NCBI GenBank assembly: GCA_021782675.1
Contig: JAJXUS010000054.1
Coordinates: 1 to 9,185 of the forward strand
From: Acidobacteriota bacterium
GTDB lineage: Bacteria; Acidobacteriota; Terriglobia; Terriglobales; Acidobacteriaceae
Reading direction: 5' to 3'
Length of the DNA stretch: 9,185 nucleotides
In this document: in pieces, positions 1 to 7,498 of the stretch
Numbering within the stretch: position 1 is the first letter of the stretch
Layout: the number at the start of each line of letters is the position of its first letter
Made by a program: the position numbers and the translations under genes
Notes under the pieces: generated by a model
Seen by the model: only the letters and a program-made list of their open reading frames with translations
The model's database searches: none
Told to the model about the DNA's origin: nothing

Positions 1-1277
1 AGCCGTTTGAGATGGTCTTTCCGCTGCGGGGAGCGGATGGGAGATTTCGCCACTTCCTGACCCGCATGCTGCCTGTCCGCAACGATAGTTGCGAGATTCT
101 TCATTGGGTCGGAACCAACACGGACGTCGATAACCAGCGGCGGTCCCGCGAGGCTCTGGATGCCGAGCGGCGGCGCTGGGCAGCGGTCTTTGAAAGTACG
201 CCCATCGGTCTGGCATTCTGCGATGCTGCGGGTGTCATCATCAGCCGCAATCGCCCGGCCGAGGAGATCCTCGGCACCAGCGTCGTGGCTGCGTCTCTCG
301 CGGATGTGGTGACACTCTACCGGCCGGACGGCGTACGGGTCGATAAGGATGAATTTCCCGTCAACCGCTGTCTGGCCAATGCGACGGTCATCTCAGGCGA
401 ATATCTGGTCGAACGCCGCGATGGCTCCCGCATCTGGATCGAGCTGACGGCGGCCCCGATTTTCGATGCCAACGGCGCCATTGCAGGCGGCGTCATCGCC
501 GTCACCAACATCGACACCCGCAAACGCGTCCAGCAGGCGCTGATTCGCAATGAAAAGCTCGTGGTGGTCGGACGCATGGCGGCCAGCATCTCGCATGAAA
601 TTAACAATCCGCTGGAGTCGGTCACCAACCTTCTGTATCTCATCGGCGAGACCGCCGGCGAAGACTCCATCCGCACCTATGCCCACATGGCGCAACGTGA
701 GCTCTCCCGCGTCTCGCATATCGTGACCCATACCCTTCGCTTCAACCGCCAGACGACCCAAGCCGGGTACGAAGAGCTGTCGGAGTTGCTCGATTCCGCG
801 CTGGCCATCTACACCGGGCGCATCCAGTCCGCGGGCATCACACTGGTGCGCGATTATCAACCCGCCTCACCGGTTCTCTGTTTTGGCACCGAGCTCCGTC
901 AGGTCTTCGCTAACCTGATCGGCAATGCCTTTGACGCAACCAAGCGTGGCGGGCGCATTGCCCTCAGGACTCGAATGCGTCCGCGGCGCGGCCAACCGGG
1001 CGTCAGCGTAACCATCGCCGACACTGGCCACGGCATGGATCGCGGAACCCTCCGGCGGCTCTCTGAACCATTCTTCACGACCAAAGGCGACCAGGGGACG
1101 GGCCTTGGGCTATGGGTGAGCCGGGAGATTCTGGAGCGCCATCATGCCCGGCTGACGGTCTGGAGCTCCCGGCTATCCGGCCACAGCGGATCCGTATTCA
1201 CCCTCTGGTTTCCCGATTCCCCTGCCCCGCCACGGCCTGCCGAATCGGGCACGGCGATCCCTGCAATCGTCCGATAA
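1..1277 (+). CDS. PAS-domain sensor histidine kinase, 5' truncated by window edge
   Basis: This is the C-terminal part of a soluble two-component sensor kinase, which autophosphorylates a histidine and passes the phosphate to a response regulator not present here. The frame is open to the left edge, and the first residues already match the end of a PAS fold (ADGRFRHF, then WVGTNTDVD), so the ATG at 12 is internal. Counting from that ATG, a second PAS/PAC domain spans about 50-172. The HisKA H-box holds SISHEINNP with phospho-acceptor H195 (bases 594-596). The HATPase_c domain shows an N-box with N301 and N305, a G1 box DTGHG at 337-341, FFTTKG at 354-359 and a G2 box GTGLGL at 362-367. All catalytic motifs are intact and no receiver domain or membrane segment is visible, so it is probably cytoplasmic. 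The signal sensed cannot be told. Stop TAA is at 1275-1277. Confidence 0.93.
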   Translation, partial: PFEMVFPLRGADGRFRHFLTRMLPVRNDSCEILHWVGTNTDVDNQRRSREALDAERRRWAAVFESTPIGLAFCDAAGVIISRNRPAEEILGTSVVAASLADVVTLYRPDGVRVDKDEFPVNRCLANATVISGEYLVERRDGSRIWIELTAAPIFDANGAIAGGVIAVTNIDTRKRVQQALIRNEKLVVVGRMAASISHEINNPLESVTNLLYLIGETAGEDSIRTYAHMAQRELSRVSHIVTHTLRFNRQTTQAGYEELSELLDSALAIYTGRIQSAGITLVRDYQPASPVLCFGTELRQVFANLIGNAFDATKRGGRIALRTRMRPRRGQPGVSVTIADTGHGMDRGTLRRLSEPFFTTKGDQGTGLGLWVSREILERHHARLTVWSSRLSGHSGSVFTLWFPDSPAPPRPAESGTAIPAIVR

Positions 1278-1280
1278 AGC

Positions 1281-1296
1281 CCGGAAATCTTTCCGG
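1281..1296. repeat. Perfect inverted repeat just after the kinase stop codon
   Basis: CCGGAAA (1281-1287) and TTTCCGG (1290-1296) are perfect inverted copies separated by two bases, starting 3 bases after the kinase TAA. The position suits a transcript-end hairpin, but the bases that follow on the plus strand are A-rich rather than T-rich, so it is not a classic intrinsic terminator. It could instead be a processing site or a protein-binding palindrome. Confidence 0.4.
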
Positions 1297-1511
1297 AAAA
1301 ATATGCGGCACTGGAACCGCAGCTTCTAGAATTGCGTAAGAACACTCGACAGCCGGGGTACGGATGGCAAGCATCCGGAAAAAGATTTGAAGCGCGCCAT
1401 ACCGGCCATGCGTCTAGCAGAGGCGGACCCTCGAAGGCTGCTGGCGGTTGTGTGGCCGAGGGAAGAGCCGAACGCTGGCTATGCGAATCGCAGGACGAAA
1501 ATTTGAAGGAT

Positions 1512-1516
1512 AAGGG
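1512..1516 (+). promoter_or_regulatory. Shine-Dalgarno candidate for the tolC-type gene
   Basis: AAGGG lies 10 bases before GTG 1527 and 16 before ATG 1533. A second purine run, GAAGGA, is at 1505-1510. The spacing favours GTG 1527 and supports rejecting the TTG at 1332. Confidence 0.45.
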
Positions 1517-1526
1517 CAGATCACAC

Positions 1527-3743
1527 GTGACGATGCAGACACTGCGCGGCGGCCTTGCGGCAGGGCTTTTGTTGTTGAACATTCTGGGGCCGGCGGCGCA
1601 GGGCCAGACGAGTTCCTCCTCGCAATCCGTGCCGAACGCTCCGGCGCCCGCTGCCCCGCAGGCAACGGCGGTCATTCCCCGCCCACAGGTCATCCCGACC
1701 CAGCCCTATGCCCTGCGTCCTACCAGCCATGACTACTCCCGCGGCAAGCGACAGTTCCCGAACCCGTTCAATGCGTATACGCCGGTCGCGGTGCCGCCGC
1801 CGCGGCTTACCAATACCTCTCTGCTGGACAGCATGTACCGCGACGGCAAAATCTATCTGAGCCTGGATGACGCGATCACACTGGCCCTTGAGAACAATTT
1901 TGACGTTGCCATCGCCCGGTACAACCTGGATATCGCGGATACCGATCTGCTGCGTGCTCGCTCCGGCCTCTCATTCCTGGGCGTCAACACCGGTCTGGTC
2001 ACCGGAACGCTTGGCGGCAGCACCAGTCCGGTCGCCAGCAGTTCCCCTGCCGCCACCTCGGGCTCGACGGGTTCCGGCAGCAGCACGACAACCACTATCC
2101 AGACGACGGGCGCAGCCGGCGGTGGCCCGGGCGGCACCTCAGTCGGCGCCGGTGGCGCGGGCTCCGGCCCGAACGGCATCACCTCCACCACTCTCGGTGC
2201 CGGTCCGCTGAATGTTCCCATTGAGCCCCTCGATCCCGTGGTCAGCGGCACCGCGCAGCTCTCCCGCTCCTACATTCCGCAGACCTCAGAGTTTCTGACG
2301 GGCACGTTTCAACTCAACCAGAACATCGACGAATACAACTTCAACTACACCCAGGGCTTCCTTCCCGGGGAAACGCTGGCGGTCACCTTTAACAACAACC
2401 GCATCACCAATAATGCCAATACGCCGTTCAGCACCTTCTACAGCCCGGCTTTGACCTCCTCGTTCAACGCGCAGTTGACGCAGCACCTGTTGCAGGGCTT
2501 CGGGTGGACGGTGAACGGCCGCTACATCGCCATTACCAAGAACAACCGGCGGATCACAGATGCTGCCTTTCGCGCCCAGCTCCTCTACACCATCGACCAG
2601 GTCGAAAACATCTACTGGGGGCTGGTGAGCGCGTATGAGGATGTTGCCGCCAAGAAGGGCGCGCTCCGGCAGTCCACGCAACTGAATGCCGACAACCAGC
2701 AGCAGCTCAGGATCGGCACCATGGCGCCCCTCGACGTCGTCAACTCCAACGCCCAGGTGGCGAATGACAAACAGGCGCTGATTACCGCGCAGACCAAGCT
2801 GGAATACCAGCAGCTCATCATGAAGCAGGCGATCTCCCGCAACCTCGACGATCCCGGCTTTGCCAGTGCAGCGATCATCCCCACCGACCGGGTATCGCTT
2901 GAAAAGACCCCGGAGGAAGACAAGTCTGTCGATGATCTGGTCCAGGAAACGTACGCCAACAGTCCGAATGTCGAACAGGCGCTGCTGCAGCTCAAGAACC
3001 AGGAGATCACACTCAAGTCGACCAAAAACGCGCTGCTTCCGGTACTGGATGTATACGGCTTTTACGGAGCAGAGGCGCTCGGCGGTTCCAAGAGCCCGCT
3101 GATTCAGTGCGGCGTGAATCCTGTGTTCGGCTTCAACCCCTGCGAGGGAACGCCAGGCCTCAACATCCCTTATTCTTCAGTACTCGGGCATCTGGTCAAC
3201 AGCTCCGGCCCAAACAAAGGTGTGGGGTTCAACTTCACGCTGCCCATCCGAAACCGTCAGGCGCAGGCGCAGCAGGCGCGGGCGCAGATTGAATATCGCC
3301 AGTCACAGATGCGGCTGCAGCAGCTCTACCTCCAGTTGCGGATGCAGGTGACCAACCAGCTCTACGCGCTGCAGAACGATCGCGCGCAGGTGCGGGCGGC
3401 CGAAGCCAGCCAGCAGTATGCGGTGCAGAGCCTGGACGCCGAGGAAAAGAAGTATCACCTCGGGGCCTCGACCAGCGCCAACGTGTTGTCACAGACCCGC
3501 AATCTGGAGACCGCGCAGGACAATCTGATCGCCGCGCAGACGACCTACGCCGTCGATCGCGCCGCGCTTTCGCAGCTTGTTGCCGATACCCTGGAAAAAT
3601 ACAACATCAACATCACGGACGCGGCGACTGGCGACATTTCGCATGAGCCAACGGTGCCCGGTCTGCGGCCGCCCAAAGCTCGCCCGCAGCCAAAACCGCT
3701 TGGCACCGGCGGACCCGGATCCCAAGTGCCCCAGGGCTCATAA
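1527..3743 (+). CDS. TolC-family outer-membrane efflux/secretion protein
   Basis: This protein (738 residues) should form a trimeric outer-membrane channel with a periplasmic alpha-barrel for efflux or type I secretion. The start GTG 1527 (or ATG 1533) gives a signal peptide with the hydrophobic core GGLAAGLLLLNILGPAA. A Pro/Ala-rich periplasmic leader follows. The first TolC repeat begins near residue 110 (LSLDDAITLALENN) and includes LLQGFGWTVNGRYI near 315; the second starts around 480 and ends in a Gln/Ala-rich coiled coil (AQAQQARAQIEYRQSQ). A low-complexity Gly/Ser/Thr insert sits at about 162-226. TolC itself is near 470 residues, so the extra length is the leader, the insert and a Pro/Gly-rich tail. 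No inner-membrane or adaptor gene adjoins it here, so the substrate is unknown. Family assignment is firm; the specific role is not. Confidence 0.88.
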   Translation: MTMQTLRGGLAAGLLLLNILGPAAQGQTSSSSQSVPNAPAPAAPQATAVIPRPQVIPTQPYALRPTSHDYSRGKRQFPNPFNAYTPVAVPPPRLTNTSLLDSMYRDGKIYLSLDDAITLALENNFDVAIARYNLDIADTDLLRARSGLSFLGVNTGLVTGTLGGSTSPVASSSPAATSGSTGSGSSTTTTIQTTGAAGGGPGGTSVGAGGAGSGPNGITSTTLGAGPLNVPIEPLDPVVSGTAQLSRSYIPQTSEFLTGTFQLNQNIDEYNFNYTQGFLPGETLAVTFNNNRITNNANTPFSTFYSPALTSSFNAQLTQHLLQGFGWTVNGRYIAITKNNRRITDAAFRAQLLYTIDQVENIYWGLVSAYEDVAAKKGALRQSTQLNADNQQQLRIGTMAPLDVVNSNAQVANDKQALITAQTKLEYQQLIMKQAISRNLDDPGFASAAIIPTDRVSLEKTPEEDKSVDDLVQETYANSPNVEQALLQLKNQEITLKSTKNALLPVLDVYGFYGAEALGGSKSPLIQCGVNPVFGFNPCEGTPGLNIPYSSVLGHLVNSSGPNKGVGFNFTLPIRNRQAQAQQARAQIEYRQSQMRLQQLYLQLRMQVTNQLYALQNDRAQVRAAEASQQYAVQSLDAEEKKYHLGASTSANVLSQTRNLETAQDNLIAAQTTYAVDRAALSQLVADTLEKYNINITDAATGDISHEPTVPGLRPPKARPQPKPLGTGGPGSQVPQGS
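2010..2205 (+). repeat. Low-complexity Gly/Ser/Thr-rich coding insert
   Basis: Roughly 65 codons inside the tolC-type gene encode almost only Gly, Ser, Thr, Ala and Pro, with runs such as TSGSTGSGSSTTTT and GAAGGGPGG. The insert falls shortly after the first predicted TolC helix, where a surface or periplasmic loop would be expected. The frame stays open through it, so it is part of the protein and not a break. Confidence 0.65.
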
Positions 3744-3764
3744 CTCGCCGCAGGGTGCAGTGCG

Positions 3765-4937
3765 TCAGCCGACGCGCCGCATCCTGCCCTCCCGCTCCAG
3801 CTCGTACCACTCGCCCCGCCACAAAATCCGCCGGCTGACATAGCTGGCGGCCCAGAACCCCAGCGCCATCAGATCCCGCACGGGATATAGCAGCACCACG
3901 CGCCACAGCGGGCGCTCTTGCAGCACCTTCCATCCCAGGAAGGCAGCCATCAGCATCCGGCTGCCAATACTCCACGCCAGCAGTGAAGCAGCAAGAACGG
4001 GCCAGCCCGCAGCCACAGCGGCAATGGCCGCCACAACGCCAAAGGGAACGCTGAACGTCAACGCCGTGCCAAAGTGACCCTTGGGCCGCGAAAATCGCGT
4101 GCTCTTCATCCAGCGCGCCTGATGCTGCATCGACGCGAGAAAGGTTTCATGCAGCACAACGTGGTCGATGACGTGGTGGGACAGCACAACGGTCTCGCCC
4201 AGCCCGGCCACCCGGTTGCCCAGCAGAAAATCATCGGCACAGTAATCCCCCATCGGCAGAAAGCCGCCGATCTTTTCGAGCGAGCTGCGCCGCACGGCCA
4301 TGGTCGGGCCAAGCGTAAACTTCATCCCCTCCAGCATGTTGGCCACCAGCACACCGGCTGACATTTCAATCGACATGGCGGCCGCTTCAATCCTGGCCCA
4401 GAAGCCGCCCATTACGGCGCATCCGCGATACAGGCAGGTCACCGCGCCCACCTGCGGATCGCAGAACTCGGCTGCCACCGAGCGGACATAATCGCGATCC
4501 ACCCGAACATCGCTGTCACTGATTATCAGCACTTCGTGATGCGCCTTTTCGGCCATCCATTGCAGGGATTGCAGCTTTGCGTTGGGAATGGCGGGTTCGC
4601 CGCTGGCAAGAAACTGAACGGGGACCTCTGGATATCGCGCGGCGACTCGGCGCGCGACCGCCAGGCCGGCATCCTCCAGCTTGCGCGCGCAAAAGAGAAT
4701 CTCGTAGCCGCTACAATCCTGCTGAAAGAAGCTTTCAATCTGCGCTTCAAGGTTCAGCTCCGCGCCATGCAGCGGCTTCAGCAGGCTGACGGGAATGGCG
4801 AAGGGCTCGGTTTCGCGCGGCCGATTGCGCGAAAATTTCTCCGCGGCCACGGCCACCATTCCGGTGTAAACCGTGGAAGTCAACAGCCCGAACAAGCCGA
4901 GGCCCAGAACGGCCAATGTGCCAGCCGGCTCCGTCAT
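3765..4937 (-). CDS. hpnI: GT21/ceramide-glucosyltransferase-like membrane glycosyltransferase, HpnI-type
   Basis: This 390-residue protein is an inner-membrane GT-A glycosyltransferase. In the HpnI family it adds N-acetylglucosamine to bacteriohopanetetrol during hopanoid head-group synthesis. Visible parts in order are: an N-terminal membrane helix (about 7-31), the start of the catalytic fold (IPVSLLKPLHG, 48-58), the SDSD motif (140-143) that binds nucleotide-sugar and metal, the acidic DYCADD motif (231-236) that supplies the likely base, and HQARW (272-276), a variant of the (Q/R)xxRW motif. At least two hydrophobic C-terminal segments follow (about 292-325 and 345-368). It lies 46 bases downstream of the hspR-like gene on the same strand and converges on the tolC-type gene. 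No clear Shine-Dalgarno is seen before ATG 4937. It could instead be a ceramide or other lipid glucosyltransferase; the family is secure, the acceptor is inferred. Confidence 0.82.
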   Translation of the reverse strand: MTEPAGTLAVLGLGLFGLLTSTVYTGMVAVAAEKFSRNRPRETEPFAIPVSLLKPLHGAELNLEAQIESFFQQDCSGYEILFCARKLEDAGLAVARRVAARYPEVPVQFLASGEPAIPNAKLQSLQWMAEKAHHEVLIISDSDVRVDRDYVRSVAAEFCDPQVGAVTCLYRGCAVMGGFWARIEAAAMSIEMSAGVLVANMLEGMKFTLGPTMAVRRSSLEKIGGFLPMGDYCADDFLLGNRVAGLGETVVLSHHVIDHVVLHETFLASMQHQARWMKSTRFSRPKGHFGTALTFSVPFGVVAAIAAVAAGWPVLAASLLAWSIGSRMLMAAFLGWKVLQERPLWRVVLLYPVRDLMALGFWAASYVSRRILWRGEWYELEREGRMRRVG

Positions 4938-4973
4938 AGGCGCTGCGAAGGGATTATGATGTGGGACTGCAGG

Positions 4974-4983
4974 GCGTGCACGC
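4974..4983. repeat. 10-base palindrome abutting the hspR stop
   Basis: GCGTGCACGC is a perfect palindrome directly adjoining the hspR-type stop codon (4984-4986), inside the 46-base hspR-hpnI gap. It is too short and has no T-tract, so it is not called a terminator. It may be chance in GC-rich DNA. Confidence 0.25.
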
Positions 4984-5391
4984 TCACGAACGCTTCTTTT
5001 CCGGCCGTGGAATTGCTGTGACCACGGGACGGCGCAGCGGCACCAGTCCCACTTCCATCCCCTGTGGGCCGCGCTGCATGCGGTTCAGCATCTCGGTACG
5101 CACGTAATCGACAAAACTCTGCATCTGCCGGTTCATCTCCTCCATTCGCTCCCGCATCTGCAGCACGATGGCGATGCCGGCGATATTGACGCCCAAATCC
5201 CGCGCCAGATTCAGAATGAACTCCAGCCGTTCGAGATCTTCCTCGGTATAGAGCCGCGTATTGCCCTCGGTGCGGGACGGCTTGAGCAGCCCTTCGCGCT
5301 CATACAGGCGGAGCGTCTGTGGATGGATGCCATACATCTCGGCCACGGCCGAGATCATGTAGGCGCCCTTCGACTTGCGCTTGGTCGTCAT
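4984..5391 (-). CDS. hspR: MerR-family heat-shock repressor, HspR-like
   Basis: This 135-residue DNA-binding regulator has an N-terminal MerR winged helix-turn-helix: helices over about 12-37 with HPQTLRLYEREGL at 23-35, then the wing GNTRLYTEEDLERL at 43-56. A dimerisation coiled coil covers about 75-105. The HPQTLR(L/Q)Y signature and the C-terminal tail with VPLRRPVV match HspR rather than metal- or drug-sensing MerR proteins, and no effector domain is attached. HspR in actinobacteria represses the dnaK operon through HAIR sites, with DnaK as co-repressor. Here the gene sits beside dnaJ, with one small gene on the opposite strand between them, which supports the same role. No HAIR-like site is visible before this gene. 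ATG 5391 is used because it keeps the full N-terminal helix; the next ATG, at 5358, would remove 11 residues. Confidence 0.83.
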   Translation of the reverse strand: MTTKRKSKGAYMISAVAEMYGIHPQTLRLYEREGLLKPSRTEGNTRLYTEEDLERLEFILNLARDLGVNIAGIAIVLQMRERMEEMNRQMQSFVDYVRTEMLNRMQRGPQGMEVGLVPLRRPVVTAIPRPEKKRS

Positions 5392-5422
5392 AGCAGAAAA
5401 TGCCCCGCTTCAGTGGCTGTGC

Positions 5423-5431
5423 TGGTATGGT
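5423..5431 (+). promoter_or_regulatory. Possible extended -10 promoter element for the DUF3617-like gene
   Basis: TGGTATGGT resembles an extended -10 (TGnTATnnT) and lies 13 bases before ATG 5445, inside the 53-base divergent gap with hspR. No convincing -35 accompanies it, and the leader would be only a few bases long. This is suggestive only. Confidence 0.25.
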
Positions 5432-5444
5432 ACGATTTCGACCG

Positions 5445-5909
5445 ATGCGAAATCCTGTTCCCATCTTTGCGGCCTTCGCGGCCTTGCTGCTCGCGCCCGT
5501 CGCCGGGGTCACCCAGCAGCACCCGGGCGTGCCGTTCAAACCGGGTCAGTGGGAGATTGACTCTGTCACCACAGTCGCGCACGGCCGCACCATCTCGTCG
5601 CAGACGACGGTCTGCGCGACAGCTCAGCAGGACTTCTGGAAGGTTCCGCAGAGCGGGATGGACTGCAAGCCGCCGAAGGTGCTGCCCCTGAAGCCCGGCA
5701 GCTATCGAATCATCGTGGAGTGTAAGCTGACAGAAGCGCAGCTCACCTCGAACATCCGCTCTGAAGTGGTTGAGACGGTAGCAGCCAACGGCGAAAGCTT
5801 TACCGCCGCCGGAACAACCACTACGGATACCGCCTTCCAGGGCGTCGCCCCCACGCATACCACCGCGCAATTGAACGCCACCGCCCATCGCACCGGCGCG
5901 TGTCATTGA
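5445..5909 (+). CDS. Secreted DUF3617-like protein
   Basis: This 154-residue protein begins with a signal peptide (MRNPVPIFAAFAALLLAPVA), so it is exported, probably to the periplasm. After about residue 28 comes PGQWEIDS, the N-terminal signature of DUF3617 proteins (PGxWE), then C57, C74, C93 and C153, which could form disulfides, with beta-strand-like alternation throughout. The function of the family is not known to me. The start at 5445 is chosen because the upstream in-frame ATG (5400) would put 15 charged and mixed residues before the signal peptide. The gene diverges from hspR across 53 bases and its final 7 bases overlap the dnaJ end in the opposite direction, so it interrupts the dnaJ-hspR grouping. 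No strong ribosome-binding site is seen. Confidence 0.72.
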   Translation: MRNPVPIFAAFAALLLAPVAGVTQQHPGVPFKPGQWEIDSVTTVAHGRTISSQTTVCATAQQDFWKVPQSGMDCKPPKVLPLKPGSYRIIVECKLTEAQLTSNIRSEVVETVAANGESFTAAGTTTTDTAFQGVAPTHTTAQLNATAHRTGACH

Positions 5910-6730
5910 TGCACCTCGGAGCGGACCTCCGCAAATAATTCGCGCCGCGGATCCTCAGCATTCAGCCGGGAAAACTCGCGCAGAATCTCTTTCGACCGCT
6001 CGTCCTGCACCTTCGGCACCACGATCCGTACTTCTACAATCTGGTCACCGCGGGCACCTTCGGCAGATGCGGGCATCACGCCCTTTTCGCGCAGCCGCAG
6101 CTTTTGCCCGGTCTGCGTACCAGGAGGAATCTTCAACTGCGTGCGGCCCTCGATGGTGGGTACGTCGATCTTGGCGCCCAGCGCGGCTTCCGTAATTGTC
6201 ACCGGAACGGTTACGTAAATGGTATCTCCCGTGCGGCTGAAGATCGGATCGGGCTCAATCCGGATGATCAGATACAAATCCCCCGCCGCGCCTCCACGAA
6301 CGCCGGCATTTCCCTTGCCTGCCAGACGAATCCGCTGCCCATCCCGCGTCCCCGGCTTGATCCGAAACTCCATGGAATCGGTGCGCGCCACCGTGCCCTG
6401 CCCGTGGCAGGTCGGACAAGCCCGCTGCACCTTGCCGCTGCCGCCGCAGCGCGGACATTGCACGTTGAATTTCATGCGCCCGCCCATCTGCGTCACCTGT
6501 CCCGTGCCATTGCACTCCGGGCAGACCATCGCCGCGCCAGCGGTCGCCGTCCCGTGGCAGGTGGGACACGGCATCTGCCGCGTAACCTGCAGCTTTACTG
6601 TTCCGCCGCGGATCGCCGTCCAGAAGTCGACGCTGACCTGATACTCAAGATCGGTCCCAGCCTCCGGCCCGGAAGTCTCGGGCGCACCGCCGCCTCCGCG
6701 AAATGCGGAAAAGATGTCGCGGAAATTGCC
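5903..6730 (-). other. DnaJ C-terminal remainder after the TAG
   Basis: This stretch continues the dnaJ frame without further stops and holds the rest of the G/F linker, all eight zinc-binding cysteines and the C-terminal domains. The first in-frame ATG is at 6574, immediately before the first zinc-finger cysteine. No ribosome-binding site was identified there, so independent translation is doubtful. Confidence 0.6.
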
Positions 6731-7120
6731 CTAGACTCCAGTGACGCCGCCAGGACCGCCGGGCGCCCCCGCATTTGCAAAATCAGAAAAGTCGAATCCC
6801 TCAAAACCTACCGGACCACCGCTACGCGCGTTTCCGCCGCCGCCCGCGAATCCACCGCGCGCCGCCGCTTCCGCCGCTGCCGGATCGATGTTGTCGGAGT
6901 AGAAGCCGAGCTGATCGTAAATCTTGCGCTTCTTCGGATCGCTCAGAATGTCGTTGGCTTCCGACATCTCCTTGAACTTTTCTTCGGCCTTCTTATCGCC
7001 GGGATTCACGTCGGGATGATATTTGCGCGCAAGCTTGCGAAAGGCCTTGCGGATGTCGTCCTGCGAGGCCGTCTTCTTGACGCCCAGAATGCCGTAGTAG
7101 TCTTTGCTCTGTGTGGCCAT
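6731..7120 (-). CDS. DnaJ N-terminal piece: J domain plus Gly/Phe region
   Basis: If TAG is read as a stop, translation from ATG 7120 gives a 129-residue protein with the complete J domain and most of the Gly/Phe linker. J domain plus G/F fragments of E. coli DnaJ can still stimulate DnaK, so this piece could retain partial activity; that is inference. It would lack zinc-finger and client-binding functions. Confidence 0.6.
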   Translation of the reverse strand: MATQSKDYYGILGVKKTASQDDIRKAFRKLARKYHPDVNPGDKKAEEKFKEMSEANDILSDPKKRKIYDQLGFYSDNIDPAAAEAAARGGFAGGGGNARSGGPVGFEGFDFSDFANAGAPGGPGGVTGV

Positions 7121-7123
7121 GGG

Positions 7124-7498
7124 TCAGGCAGTCATTTTCTGTTTCAGTTCACCTGTTTTCCGGTGGCGTGGTGCCCGGGCAACCACCCTGCGTATCTCGG
7201 CGTCAACGGTGTCCCGTGCCGTTTCCAGGTCATATTGCGATTGCAGGTTCATCCAAAACTCCGGCGTCATATCGAAATAGCGCCCGAGCCGGAGCGCCGT
7301 GTCCGCCGTGATGCCGCGACGCTCCTTCAGGATTTCTCCGATGCGCGTAGCAGGGACGCGGAGCGCCAGTGCTAGAGCATTTGCGCTGAGGCCCAGCGGC
7401 ACCATGAATTCCTCTCGCAGCATCTCGCCGGGATGCAGGGGGGGAATGCGGTCTTTCTGGCGCCTAATGGTAGTCGACGATTTCAACTTCGTAGGCAT
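7124..7498 (-). CDS. higA: HigA-family antitoxin (XRE helix-turn-helix)
   Basis: This 124-residue protein should neutralise the HigB-like toxin and repress the pair's promoter. The N-terminal IPPLHPGEMLREEFM (18-32) is the hallmark of the HigA/VapI group. The XRE helix-turn-helix lies at about 36-75 (GLSANALALALRVPATRIG, then the recognition region and TADTALRLGRYF). FWMNLQSQYDLE (81-92) is also typical. ATG 7498 is chosen because GGAG (7507-7510) precedes it by 8 bases and because a longer reading from 7573 would add 25 residues without similarity. It overlaps the toxin gene by 35 bases and its stop is 3 bases before dnaJ, so it probably shares a transcript with both. Confidence 0.87.
   Translation of the reverse strand: MPTKLKSSTTIRRQKDRIPPLHPGEMLREEFMVPLGLSANALALALRVPATRIGEILKERRGITADTALRLGRYFDMTPEFWMNLQSQYDLETARDTVDAEIRRVVARAPRHRKTGELKQKMTA

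Larger units (their letters stand above)
1278..1526. other. Intergenic region between histidine kinase and tolC-type gene
   Basis: No convincing gene is seen in these 249 bases. The tolC frame is open back to a TTG at 1332, but the codons before 1527 read as an Arg/Gly/Ser-rich stretch that would precede, and so bury, the signal peptide. The gap starts with a strong inverted repeat (1281-1296). It should hold the promoter and leader of the tolC-type gene, but no clear -35/-10 pair could be assigned. Confidence 0.5.
5903..7120 (-). pseudogene. dnaJ: dnaJ (class A J-protein co-chaperone) with an internal in-frame TAG
   Basis: DnaJ delivers unfolded clients to DnaK and stimulates its ATPase. 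Read through the stop, the product would be 405 residues, normal for the family. The J domain has HPD at 35-37, and a Gly/Phe-rich region follows (about 85-145). Four zinc-finger repeats carry Cys 185/188, 200/203, 222/225 and 235/238 (CPTCHGTA, CPECNGTG, CPRCGGSG, CPTCHGQG), followed by the two C-terminal client-binding domains. Codon 130 is TAG (plus-strand cta at 6731-6733). Before and after it the frame is the same, so this is a substitution and not an indel; it lies in the Gly/Phe region between GGVTGV and GNFRDIFS. No other stop occurs. The start is 3 bases after the higA stop, with no clear Shine-Dalgarno, suggesting translational coupling. It may be a true nonsense allele, a readthrough site or a sequence error. 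Confidence 0.88.

Noticed and set aside
1332..1526. TTG-initiated N-terminal extension of the tolC-type gene
   Set aside because: It would place 65 polar, Arg/Gly-rich residues ahead of a clear signal peptide; ribosome-binding sites lie before 1527.
1142..1693. Minus-strand open frame (183 codons) across the kinase-tolC gap
   Set aside because: It overlaps both the kinase end and the tolC signal peptide, with mixed composition and no domain.
5281..5303. CTTGAGC and GCTCAT as a possible HAIR site
   Set aside because: The spacing is 10 rather than 7 bases, the second half is imperfect, and it sits inside hspR where those bases encode conserved residues.
6104..7375. Long plus-strand open frame (423 codons) antisense to dnaJ
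   Set aside because: It mirrors dnaJ and higA codons in GC-rich DNA. The product is Arg/Ala-rich without a recognisable domain, whereas the minus strand encodes clear DnaJ and HigA motifs.
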